The notes under the pieces: model-generated
Databases searched by the model: none
The model's input: the letters and a program-made list of their open reading frames with translations, nothing else
What the model was told of the DNA's origin: nothing
Assembly: GCA_916613615.1 (NCBI GenBank)
Contig: OU744725.1
Span: 55,061,575-55,125,574, forward strand
Reading direction: 5' to 3'
DNA: 64,000 nucleotides
From: Steromphala cineraria
Taxonomy: Eukaryota; Mollusca; Gastropoda; Trochida; Trochidae
Position numbers and translations under genes: made by a program
Shown: one piece after another, positions 57,801 to 64,000 of the stretch
Position numbering within the stretch: position 1 is the stretch's first letter
Layout of the letters: each line of letters begins with the position of its first letter

Positions 57801-60520
57801 ATGGACAGTTTAACATTATTATGTTTCTTTGTTAGATCCATCCCTTTGTGAATGGGTTTTAAAATGAACACACTTAAGTCACAGTTATTGAACTTATTGT
57901 AATGACAAGATCGAGTAAAATAAAGGCAAATGTTCTCTAGACAATATAACATAACGTTAACTGTTAGATATATAATCCATTTGTGACCAACAAACTTTAA
58001 TACAGATGTTAACGATGATTCATTCGACATTTAAACTTTGAACATCATGTAATATTAACATCAACATACAAATAAGAAATAGTAAAGACGCAGGCAAACA
58101 CACAAAAAACCACTTAAATGATCAATTTCTGAAACAAATTATCTCCTACGTAGGAGAAACTATCTCCTACGTAGGAGATATTAAGTAGGAGATACTATCT
58201 CCTACGTAGGAGAAACTATCTCCTACGTAGGAGATACTATGTCCTACGTAGGTGATACTATGTCCTACGTAGGAGATACTATCTCCTACGTAGGAGAAAC
58301 TATCTCCTACGTAGGAGATACTAAGTCCTACGTAGGTGATACTATGTCCTACGTAGGAGATACTAAGTCCTACGTAGGAGATAGTTCTAAAAAAAATTTT
58401 CGCCGTGACACTAATACGCTTCCGTAGTTCATAACAATGTTACATTAATGATTTACATTTCTATATTTACATGTAAATAGTGTGAAAACAGACATTAATA
58501 CAAACCGATTGTAATCGATATGTGTAAAAAATAGTATTTAGATAAATTATGACATATGGACCAGAATTTTATAATGTCATCATACTGATATTGTAAACAT
58601 GAATTATAGCAGTGAACAAGGTAACGATTTCGTAATTATTAAAATATATGTTGTGGCTACAAAATATACATTGACAACTCTCTCGAGCCACATTCTAATA
58701 TCAGAACGATTTGCCTTTAAATATATCGTGGGCAAATTATCATCACGTTTCATTCAATCATTGTTGATTCATATGAAGGACAAATAAAGTATCTATTAAC
58801 ATAAATTAGTGAATCAATAACATGACTTGGTTGGTATCGAACAGCTGACGCCATAGTATGTACATTAACATAATGTTTATCATTGCAATAGCTTTGCTGT
58901 GTAAACGTAACGATCTGTTGGTTATTCCGAAGCAACACAAACCAACATCAATCAGACGCCATAGCAACCACAGGAACCCGATATCGTAAATAAAATGTAG
59001 TTAACACGTGAGTAAGAAAGACATGTCCCCTCTACTCTATTATATTATTTAGAGGGGACGGGTCTTTCTTACTCACGTTTTACCTACATTTTATTTACGA
59101 TATCGGGTTCCTGTGATAGCAACACTCTTTGCTATTTACAAAATTTACAAAATATATCTATTTGATACTTGGTGCAATAAGGCATAAACATGTTCTATTT
59201 TGATTTATTCTCTAAAATCATCTGTCCAAAATAATAATTTAATTACCAATGGCTTTTACGTACCGCTTTAAACAAAGGACGATATCTGTTTACTAAAATA
59301 ATTAAAATGTAGCTAAACAAATTATAATGTCCTGTCCTATTGCCTTGAACAAAACGAAAATGTTATTTTTATGCTTGAAGTATGTATTTTTGTCATTTAG
59401 AATTAATAAATTATGGCTTTTACTATTGTGATTGATAGCTTTACTGTTATTATTTGTGTATATACGTCAATGTACACTACATAAAAATGTTGTTGACGAT
59501 ATGATATACCATTTGTGTGATTATGTGGTGTAAACATATTTTTATTCAAAAAAAATGAATATGTATGGGTAGACAAGCCGCAATGGCTTATATAAATACC
59601 TCTCCATTACAAAATAAAATAACAAATATTATTAATAAACATTTTATGATACATGTGTGATTATGTTTATTCAAATATATTTTAATTGCAATATTCGGTT
59701 GCAAAATCATGTTATACGTTTGGTAAATTGTTTGTACTTTTCTAGCTTATCCCCTTGATCTAGTGAGTGAGTTATTGTTTTACGCCGCTGGGCAATATTT
59801 GAGCCACTATCGGCGTCCCCTTGATCTGAATAAAAATGGTATTCCTTGAGTATTTTTAAAGCGAATGTTTATCTAAGGGAACACATATTTTGGGAAATAT
59901 CTTAATGATGTATATAACGTAAATTGCCAGTAATACTTGAAAAATAAGTAATAGGTGTTTCTTGCATATGATGTAATCAAATATATGGCATATTGTAAAA
60001 CAGGTAATCTTTTGTGTATCAGTTAGTATGTAATGTTCTTACCTTACAAAGTCGACAGTAAACAAACTGATGAAACCTATGAGTGGTAAAATGTTGGAGG
60101 GATGGAGTGCATGAACATAGTTCTTATTGGTAAAAATATTTATCTTGATTATCGGTAAACATATTATCTTTTTTACACCATTTGGTAAAAAGTTCTTACC
60201 TTACAAAGTCCACAGTAAACAAACTGATGAAACCTATGATTTGTAAAATGTTGGAGGGGTGGAGTGCATGATCTCAACATAGTTCTTATTGGTAAAAATA
60301 TTTATCTTGATTATCGGTAAACATATTATCTTTTTTACACCATTTGGTAAAAAGTTCTTACCTTACAAAGTCCACAGTAAACAAACTGATGGAACTTATG
60401 AGTTGTAAATTTTTCGAGGGATGAGAAAAAGCCATGGTCACGGTCCATTGGTGCCGGTTTGACCAGTGCTAGGGTCAGACACAAGAATCCGATGATGGTC
60501 AGTCCTTTCATAGTGACCAA
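42662..60520 (-). CDS. Acid sphingomyelinase-like phosphodiesterase, 13 exons
   Basis: Thirteen exons join in phase into 574 residues, close to the roughly 630 of vertebrate acid sphingomyelinase (SMPD1). Order: signal peptide (about 1-24), saposin-B domain with six Cys (49, 52, 80, 94, 121, 127) in the standard pairing pattern, metallophosphatase domain (about 160-430) and Cys-rich C-terminus. The two-zinc site is complete: D169 and H171 (LADIHVD), D237 (GDSPPHD, with the likely catalytic-region H241), N277 and H278 (GNHE), H384 (LAHVAPG), H419 and H421 (GHNH). The family hydrolyses sphingomyelin to ceramide and phosphocholine in lysosomes or outside the cell; a saposin domain and signal peptide fit that. 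Several N-glycosylation sites (NIT, NAT) are present. Substrate preference could also be that of the SMPDL3-type relatives, but those lack a saposin domain. Some borders remain unverified by transcripts. Confidence 0.9.
42831..43040. repeat. 120-bp tandem duplication including exon 13 acceptor
   Basis: The phrase 'ttcttaaatctgatttaaag' plus 'tgagaaattc' occurs at 42831 and 42951, and the flanks match to about 43040. The second copy repeats the first bases of exon 13 and its splice acceptor. Confidence 0.85.
43441..43537 (-). CDS. ASM-like exon 12
   Basis: Residues 484-516: VEHAFSMTKEYNMPDMTPHS, then FHTLVH. Matches the E-x-x-x-x-Y-x-x-x-x-L-x-x-x-x-x-H region of ASM. Acceptor TATTTTCAG, donor ACAG|GTGAGA. 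Confidence 0.82.
43904..44072 (-). CDS. ASM-like exon 11
   Basis: Residues 428-484: MTDPASPPDPLAVMFLSPSV, then NPAYWVYTLDG and YYINITRAN. The PLAVxFLxPS...NPxYxVY pattern is diagnostic for the family. The leading ATG is internal, not a start. Donor AACG|GTAGGT. Confidence 0.9.
44584..44730 (-). CDS. ASM-like exon 10: GHNH metal motif
   Basis: Residues 379-427: VIMLAHVAPGQF, then KYSDTIVLHTFGHNHRSGFE. Holds three zinc ligands. Acceptor TTTGACAG, donor GTG|GTGAGC. The acceptor side is copied into the 29-bp minisatellite next to it. Confidence 0.88.
44721..45010. repeat. ~29-bp minisatellite seeded at the exon 10 acceptor
   Basis: About ten units of 'cattatcacctgtcaaagag' plus 'aagggcatt'. The first unit is the exon 10 border itself. 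Further degenerate units continue to about 45310. The 141-residue forward frame here is a repeat translation. Confidence 0.88.
45470..45585. mobile_element. Short MITE, CTCCTTTCACAAAGC-type ends
   Basis: Inverted ends around 'cccccttacacaaagc' and 'gctttgtgaaaggagg', 116 bp. The same element type is at 51770-52570, interrupted there. Confidence 0.65.
45728..45836 (-). CDS. ASM-like exon 9
   Basis: Residues 342-378: YTFNFYTLLNYLVPAVQEQM, then DFMETTLENATWNDEK. Acceptor CTCTCCAG, donor AAG|GTTAGT, phase 0. Confidence 0.82.
46152..46246. repeat. 43-bp inverted repeat
   Basis: Arms starting CAATCTAGTTAAAACTAGCT pair with one mismatch and one gap, loop about 7 bases. In intron 8 of the ASM-like gene. 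Confidence 0.8.
46333..46475 (-). CDS. ASM-like exon 8
   Basis: Residues 295-342: SFTEQTGTWWHEGFDLPADQ, then TAYYTTLLRPGLRLLSFNTN. The longer open frame over this exon (46289-46486) is out of phase; the frame used here is set by exon 7 and by the PGLRLLSFNTNL homology. Acceptor CCAACAG, donor TATG|GTGAGA. Confidence 0.8.
47068..47238. mobile_element. Tigger/pogo-like MITE
   Basis: Ends 'cagaacacggatataacgaa' and complement CAGTAGAACAAGGATATAGC, with extra copies of 'ttcgctatatccg' inside. CAG-AAC-GGATATAACGAA ends are characteristic of pogo/Tigger relatives. Confidence 0.6.
47299..47345 (-). CDS. ASM-like exon 7 (47 bp)
   Basis: Completes GNHE and adds MFPQSQYYLPKAEYQ, the family's E-x-x-P-x-x-x-Y stretch. 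Acceptor CTTCCAG, donor CAG|GTGAGA, phase 0. Confidence 0.8.
47404..47462. repeat. 26-bp inverted repeat
   Basis: AGCCTCAATAATACTCGCTT and onward pairs with its complement, one mismatch, 7-base loop. Just upstream (on the gene strand) of exon 7. Confidence 0.75.
47841..47969 (-). CDS. ASM-like exon 6: GD and GNH motifs
   Basis: Residues 236-279. Opens GDSPPHDIWEESW and ends GVKIYPTLGNH. Acceptor ATCTTTAG, donor CACG|GTAACC. Confidence 0.87.
48434..48794 (-). mobile_element. TTAA-type MITE, GGGCAGTAGCACG family
   Basis: Both ends present (TTAAAGGGGCAGTAGCACG, TGTGCTACTGCCCCCTTAA), core in reverse orientation. In intron 5. Confidence 0.85.
48965..49079 (-). CDS. ASM-like exon 5
   Basis: Residues 198-236, GSAGKFGDYNCDVPWQTVDV through PDFIFYAG. 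The NCDxPW signature is typical of ASM. Acceptor ATGTACAG, donor GCTG|GTAAGT, phase 1. Confidence 0.87.
49521..50310. repeat. ~80-90-bp minisatellite, about nine units
   Basis: Units carry 'attggttctaagcttgaatc' followed by 'taaaggaagttttaccat' and 'catataaacgtaa'. Fills most of intron 4. Confidence 0.85.
50437..50493 (-). CDS. ASM-like exon 4
   Basis: Residues 179-197, GTPTDCGLVICCRKGYQGA, matching the C-x-x-x-x-CCR loop of the family. Acceptor TTTTGCAG, donor GCG|GTAAGT, phase 0. Confidence 0.82.
50602..50673. repeat. 24-bp inverted repeat
   Basis: AAATTTAGATCAACAGGTTT and its near-complement around a 24-base loop. In intron 3. Confidence 0.65.
51032..51250 (-). CDS. ASM-like exon 3: end of saposin domain, first metal motif
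   Basis: Residues 106-178. CQKLNFC closes the saposin fold; a Pro/Lys-rich linker leads to ITIVQLADIHVDPLYTE with the first zinc ligands. Acceptor CAATTCAG, donor GAG|GTATGT. Confidence 0.88.
51835..52173 (-). mobile_element. TTAA-type MITE, inner pair, first
   Basis: Full-length, reverse orientation, with a small core deletion where the 'ggcggccat' word should be. Joined directly to the next one at CCCCTTTAAAGGGG. Confidence 0.88.
52174..52534 (+). mobile_element. TTAA-type MITE, inner pair, second
   Basis: Full-length, forward orientation, sharing the central TTTAAA with its neighbour. Together they make a roughly 340-bp imperfect inverted repeat without a spacer. Confidence 0.88.
52860..53005 (+). 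repeat. Possible non-LTR tail with (TTCTG)n
   Basis: 'tgagaaataaacttctgttc' followed by TGTTCTG/TTTTG units looks like the 3' end and microsatellite tail of a retroposon. No coding part seen. Confidence 0.35.
53135..53485 (+). repeat. Molluscan dispersed repeat
   Basis: 'tatgtccccgaatatgtctg' with (TCTG)n, two 'aaccttggcaataact'-type segments, and closing 'ccgggggcatcag'. Recognised by pattern only. Confidence 0.5.
53520..54262. repeat. ~65-80-bp minisatellite running up to the exon 2 donor
   Basis: About ten units with 'ataactcaccacattaacg', 'tattacttttgtctccatt' and 'atctctgaatgtctcgttg'. On the gene strand many units contain GTGGTGAGTTAT, the same bases as the real exon 2 donor at 54262/54263, where the array begins. 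Confidence 0.85.
54263..54418 (-). CDS. ASM-like exon 2: saposin domain
   Basis: Residues 54-105, TVVNLAAETIASDKTLEYIL to GFILNYGPV, carrying Cys 80 and 94. Acceptor TGTTTCAG, donor GTG|GTGAGT, phase 0. Confidence 0.85.
54421..55382. other. AT-rich intron 1 sequence
   Basis: No exon, RNA or terminal repeat recognised between exon 2 and the 3-kb element. Confidence 0.5.
55424..55983. repeat. 21-bp palindrome array, left
   Basis: About 26 units of TCCTACGTAGGA with 9-base spacers (mostly CTTAGTATC or GATAGTATC), one 10-base break near 55553. Because the unit is divisible by three and stop-free, both strands show long frames, which are not genes. Confidence 0.95.
55990..58135. other. Interior of the 3-kb element
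   Basis: AT-rich, frames under 95 codons on both strands, no DDE-type or other transposase motif seen. Confidence 0.6.
58139..58387. repeat. 21-bp palindrome array, right
   Basis: About 11 units of the same palindrome with one degenerate unit near 58185. Confidence 0.95.
58969..59115. mobile_element. hAT-like palindromic MITE
   Basis: 147 bp, ends CACAGGAACCCGATATCGTA and its complement, arms of about 66 bases with few mismatches, flanked by the 8-bp repeat ATAGCAAC (58961-58968, 59116-59123). The CACAGG start is shared with the palindrome at 5869. Confidence 0.88.
59124..60030. other. AT-rich intron 1 sequence with a repeat remnant
   Basis: Only 59761-59815 is recognisable: 'gtgagtgagttattgtttta' then 'cgccgctgggcaatatt', a diverged piece of a repeat common in molluscs. 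The rest shows nothing. Confidence 0.55.
60031..60350 (-). pseudogene. Two duplicated ends of exon 1
   Basis: Around 60040-60110 and 60198-60270 the end of exon 1, its donor and about 80 bases of intron are repeated at 157-162-bp spacing. On the gene strand both read F-T-(T/N)-H-R-F-H-Q-F-V-Y-C-(R/G)-L-C-K with an intact AAG|GTAAGA donor. The upstream signal-peptide part is missing. They could be silent relics or alternative internal exons. Confidence 0.75.
60362..60520 (-). CDS. ASM-like exon 1: signal peptide and start of saposin domain
   Basis: Residues 1-53. MVTMKGLTIIGFLCLTLALV then KPAPMD, ending FVYCGLCK with the first Cys pair. A second ATG at 60511 is also possible. Donor AAG|GTAAGA, phase 0. 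Two diverged duplicates lie just downstream. Confidence 0.8.
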
Positions 60521-60728
60521 AAGATGACCACGCCTTGCAATGAAGCCTGTGCGATGTACAAAGATCGTTGGCTTTGAAACGGACAGATGTCTCAGGAAAC
60601 TTTCAAAATGCCATGGAAAGGCGAAAGGCTCGTTGTTCTTCTAGACAAAATTCCCCCTTATCTAAATTCTTCTATGGAAAAAGGAACACGACCACAAAAC
60701 AGGAGAAAAAACTCTTAATGAATATTCT

Positions 60729-60830
60729 GATAAATCGTATTGGCGGTTCCTCGGTTCTTGATAAATCGTATTTGTTGTTCCTAGTAAATCGTATTTGTCG
60801 TTCCTAGTAATTCGTATTCGATGTTCCAGC
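60729..60830. repeat. ~26-bp tandem repeat, four units
   Basis: 'gataaatcgtatt(g/t)..gttcct' occurs four times just upstream of exon 1. Confidence 0.7.
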
Positions 60831-61112
60831 ACTTCGAGAATTGTTCTCTTATAACTGCGTTTATTGGTCGAACTCCTGTTTATTAGGATGAAACAAAACA
60901 TATGTTGACATTTAATATAAACCTATCATATAAATGGTATTGTGACTGGGAATAGCATCCATTAATCAAATCTAATTTAGCACAGCTGCCTGTATGTTTT
61001 GATTTGGAAATTGCTAATGACGTTATTGACAGATCTAAATTACAGGTCACTTTAATTAAAAGTAAACGCAATTCTATTTCATATTCTAATTCATTGTGTT
61101 GAAGTGACTATT

Positions 61113-61450
61113 AAAGGGACGGTAGCACGTTTTTAGGGGGTATAGAAGGTGATGTCAGGAAAATGAAAATAAATGGTTCCAATTGAAAGACAATGTATTT
61201 AAACTAAATGAAGCAGTAGTAATATTAATATATAATGTCAAGTTCAGCAATGCGATTCCTTTTTCTTACACAACATGAATTAAAAATGGCAGCTAATGTA
61301 CTTTATGTGAATCTTCATACTTTCTCCTCTATGGATAATTGGTTTGTGTAATGAGATTTTGACACTAACACAATAATACATTTAGCATTAACGTACAATT
61401 GTCAATTTTAAAATATAAAATAATTAAAAAACTTTCTACTGCCCCTTTAA
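61113..61450 (-). mobile_element. TTAA-type MITE, GGGCAGTAGCACG family
   Basis: TTAAAGGGACGGTAGCACG to TCTACTGCCCCTTTAA, reverse core, slightly diverged. Confidence 0.85.
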
Positions 61451-61518
61451 CGTACAATTAATTACCAGTGAAAAATTAAACATGTAAAATTTGCAAAAAA
61501 CGTGCTACTGTCCCTTCA
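61451..61518 (-). mobile_element. TTAA-type MITE end fragment
   Basis: A second right end (68 bases, 'cgtacaattaattaccagtg' to CGTGCTACTGTCCCTT) directly after the full element. Confidence 0.7.
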
Positions 61519-61689
61519 AGGGCTATGGTATTGACGTGTCATTGCCTATTGCAGTGTCATAATGTAGTTTATAGTAAGTATACAAAAATGTATCTCAGGG
61601 GAAATAGGGCCGTTGATTTGGTCGAGTTACCGACCAAAAAAAGTGGGTGTCCAAATCTTACATTCAGATTGACTTCCAAATTTGACAGA

Positions 61690-62007
61690 TTGAAAATAAA
61701 TGGTTCCAATTGAAAGTCAATGTATTTAAACTAAATGAAGCAGTAACAAATCAAATATATAATGTCAAGTTCAGCCATGCGATTCCTTTTATTTACACGA
61801 AATAAATTAAAGGCGTTCACACAAAAATAGCCACCAATGGACTTATGTGAATCTTAATCATTTGTTCTCTGATTATGGATGATTGGTTTATGTAATGAGA
61901 TTTTTTACACTAACACAATAATATTAATGCATTCAGCATTAACGTACAATTATCAGTTAAAAATTGAAAATATAAAATTATAAAAAAATGTGCTACTGCC
62001 CCTTTAA
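61690..62007 (-). mobile_element. TTAA-type MITE lacking its left end
   Basis: Core from 'tgaaaataaatggttccaat' to TGTGCTACTGCCCCTTTAA. The first 40 bases of the family are missing. Confidence 0.8.
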
Positions 62008-62690
62008 GCAAGATGACGATAAGAGAACAAAAAGGATGGGCCACAGTCTTTGGTGACTGTGAAATAAAGACTTCCTTACCTGCATCGCAAATGATTTTCC
62101 GATGTTTTTATTATGGGATTTCAACATCTTAGTCTCGTGGAGTCCCCATAAAACTCATTGTTTGAAAGAAATCACCAAGATGGCCGGTACCAGTCTTTAA
62201 AACGAAACCATTTATCTCGGTCCTCGTAAGATTCCTCTTTTAATGCATATGTCCAACTTATGAAATATACCAGACAAAAAGTGAAGTAAATGTTACGGAG
62301 GGGTTTCAATAAGTTTTACCAGCTGGGCATTAACGTTTACATTAAACAGTGTGCTTATATCAGCTGTTACTTAAGTTAAAATATAATACTGACACTTGTC
62401 AAAACAATGTCTAGACACAACAGTTGTTTAGATTTACACTAAACCCCAAAAGAAACTATCCACTCATTCAAATTTTCATTGAAAAATAACAAGACACGGT
62501 TTTCTATCCTAACAACATTTTATCTAATACTGAATCATTTGCACATCATATAACTTCATTTGTTTTGCAATTACTCGTTTATCTTACAGCCAGGAAACGT
62601 TTTATTAACACTGGTGTGAAATGTTAATTTCCATTTTTTTTAAATCGAAATTTCTGATCTATGTTAATGAATTTATGGAATATGGAGTCC
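62008..62690. other. No gene recognised
   Basis: AT-rich spacer. 'accccaaaagaaactatcca' near 62442 could belong to the Tc1-like element's end but has no visible partner. Confidence 0.4.
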
Positions 62691-62697
62691 ATAGTCA

Positions 62698-63325
62698 TCA
62701 ATACTTCGTATGTCCACCTTCAGCTGTTATGAAGGCAAACACTCGACGTCTCATTGATGTCGTGAGAGGTCTGACGGTGGCGTTAGGGATGTTCCCCCAT
62801 TCATCCTGTAGGACTTGTTACAGCTGCCTCAGCTTAACTGGAGGGTTTGCTCTATTCCTGATTCGCCTCCCTAGGCAGTCCCACATGTGTTCAATTGGAG
62901 AGAGATCGGGAGAACGTGACGGCCACGGCAAGACGTTGACGTTATTGTTGTCCAGGAATGTTGACACTGCTCTTGCTGAATGTGCAGGCGCGTTATCATG
63001 TTGAAACAAAGTTCCCGGGTGATTCTGAAGAAATGGAAACACAACAGGACGAAGAACTTGATCAATGTATCTTTGCGCAGTCATGTTACCCATAACGATC
63101 ACCAATGGCGACTTGTTTTCTCCTCGGATACTGCCCCAAACCATCACACTTCCCCCATCGTGTGCCTGGACCTCTGCAACACAATTTGGAGCGTTTCTTT
63201 CACCCTGACGGCGATAAACGTGGGCTCTGCCATCATGCTTATATAAACAAAACCTACTTTCATCGGTGAACATAACATTTCGCCAGTCTTGCACACAATT
63301 CTTACGGCCTCTGAGGGCGGAATAA
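62698..63325 (-). pseudogene. Dead Tc1-like transposase (DD34E), N-terminus lost
   Basis: On the minus strand the frame from about 63325 reads QDWRNVMFTDESRF, then VMVWGSI, LFQHDNAPAHSA and SPDLSPIEHMWD. These are the three acidic motifs of the Tc1 catalytic domain, with 34 residues between the second Asp and the Glu. A TAA at 62818-62820 interrupts the frame, which then continues in phase through DEWGNIP to a TGA at 62698-62700, the natural C-terminus. The helix-turn-helix DNA-binding half (about 150 residues) is absent. The element is non-functional. Confidence 0.9.
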
Positions 63326-63329
63326 AATA

Positions 63330-64000
63330 TACCTCACAAGCTGGGTTTTATTTTTCATTTACCTTCAGAATTTTAAAATGTCCAACTCTCCTCCCCTGTG
63401 TTATCAATTCTTTTAATGTGTTCTCAAAACACTTAAAAGATCGCAGGGTAAGCTAGTTGCAAAGCATAGGAAAGTGAAGGAAGAACTTCATATTCATGTA
63501 CCAGTATTTATTTATAGAGGATTTGAAGCATTCATAATAGAACTTGAACATCATTTCTGTTCAGATACAAGGATTATTTTGCAGATACTAATATCAAACA
63601 AAACACAAACATTTTTACTGACTAATTTTATTTGGAAAAAATTACTTTACAAATTGTGATAGAAAAAGGTGATAAAAATACCTATTGTGAAAAATGGAAA
63701 ATGTTAATGTCAAAAATACATGGACACATTTCATTCTGTTGTAGCATTTTTATGGATACTATACTATTCTAGAGATGAATAACTTTTAGAAATATTAAGT
63801 TCTATTCTAACAACATTTTCAGTTCTTTTATAGAAAAATTTTAATGTAACATTGTCATAATTTTGGAACATTTTTTACACTGAGTTGAAAAAATATTAAT
63901 TTGAATACAGCTACAAAAGGTATCATTAAAAAATAAAACTATAAATGATAATTAATGACACTCTCAAAAAATTATATTTTAAGGATGCTAAATATGTAGA
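63330..64000. other. No gene recognised
   Basis: Strongly AT-rich. One short forward frame (63474-63659) has no motif. Confidence 0.5.

Larger units (their letters stand above)
55383..58424. mobile_element. 3.04-kb element with palindrome-array inverted ends
   Basis: Both ends read CGGAAGCGTATTAGTGTCAC inward, and similarity runs about 55 bases into the arrays; TA flanks each side (55381-55382, 58425-58426). Inside each end lies an array of 21-bp units containing the palindrome TCCTACGTAGGA: about 26 units on the left and about 11 on the right. The 2.1-kb interior (55990-58135) has only short frames, none recognisable, so the element is non-autonomous. TA duplication is seen in Tc1/mariner and some other superfamilies; I cannot choose. 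It sits in intron 1 of the ASM-like gene. Confidence 0.85.

Overview
The window is AT-rich eukaryotic (metazoan) DNA with few genes, large introns with GT/AG borders, and many short transposons. It is most likely from a mollusc, probably a bivalve. This is inferred from a tRNA-type SINE ending in an ATT-rich tail, a diverged piece of the common molluscan GTGAGTGAGTT...TTACGCCGC repeat near 59.8 kb, and clause-like 'tatgtcccc...gggggcat' repeats. None of this was confirmed by a search. All gene models below were built by hand from reading frames, splice-site consensus and phase. The short frames seen in naive six-frame translation are mostly fragments of these exons or translated repeats.

Region 1 (1-38.9 kb, + strand) holds two tandem copies of one gene, 18.5 kb apart. 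Each copy encodes a signal peptide, a SUEL/galactose-binding-lectin-like domain, a CUB-like domain, a short linker, one transmembrane helix and a tyrosine-containing cytoplasmic tail. Copy 1 (8240-14911) has an in-frame TAA just before its transmembrane segment, so it would give a soluble protein unless a downstream acceptor is used. Copy 2 (26710-38613) is open throughout, and its last (tail) exon is present three times in tandem. About 7.25 kb upstream of the genes (1-7248 and 18514-25761) looks identical between the copies. Identity then drops abruptly and stays mosaic. This points to recent duplication or gene conversion on top of an old gene duplication, or to an assembly duplication.

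Region 2 (39-42.5 kb) has no recognisable gene. It holds diverged repeats and a tandem pair of 430-bp units.

Region 3 (42.6-60.5 kb, - strand) is a 13-exon acid sphingomyelinase-like gene (574 aa: signal peptide, saposin-B domain, metallophosphatase domain with all metal ligands, Cys-rich C-terminus). Local tandem repeats abut or include its splice junctions at four separate exons. Its introns carry many elements, including a 3.04-kb transposon whose ends are arrays of a TCCTACGTAGGA palindrome.

Region 4 (60.5-64 kb) contains TTAA-type MITEs and a dead Tc1-like transposase.

Mobile DNA is the other theme. There is a family of TTAA-flanked MITEs (GGGCAGTAGCACG ends) in over a dozen copies. 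There are two large non-autonomous elements with inverted ends made of tandem repeats (5.4 kb with GGGTG target duplication; 3.04 kb with TA). Two hAT-like MITEs have perfect 8-bp target duplications. One Harbinger-like MITE can be compared with two empty sites, and one MITE is interrupted by two others.
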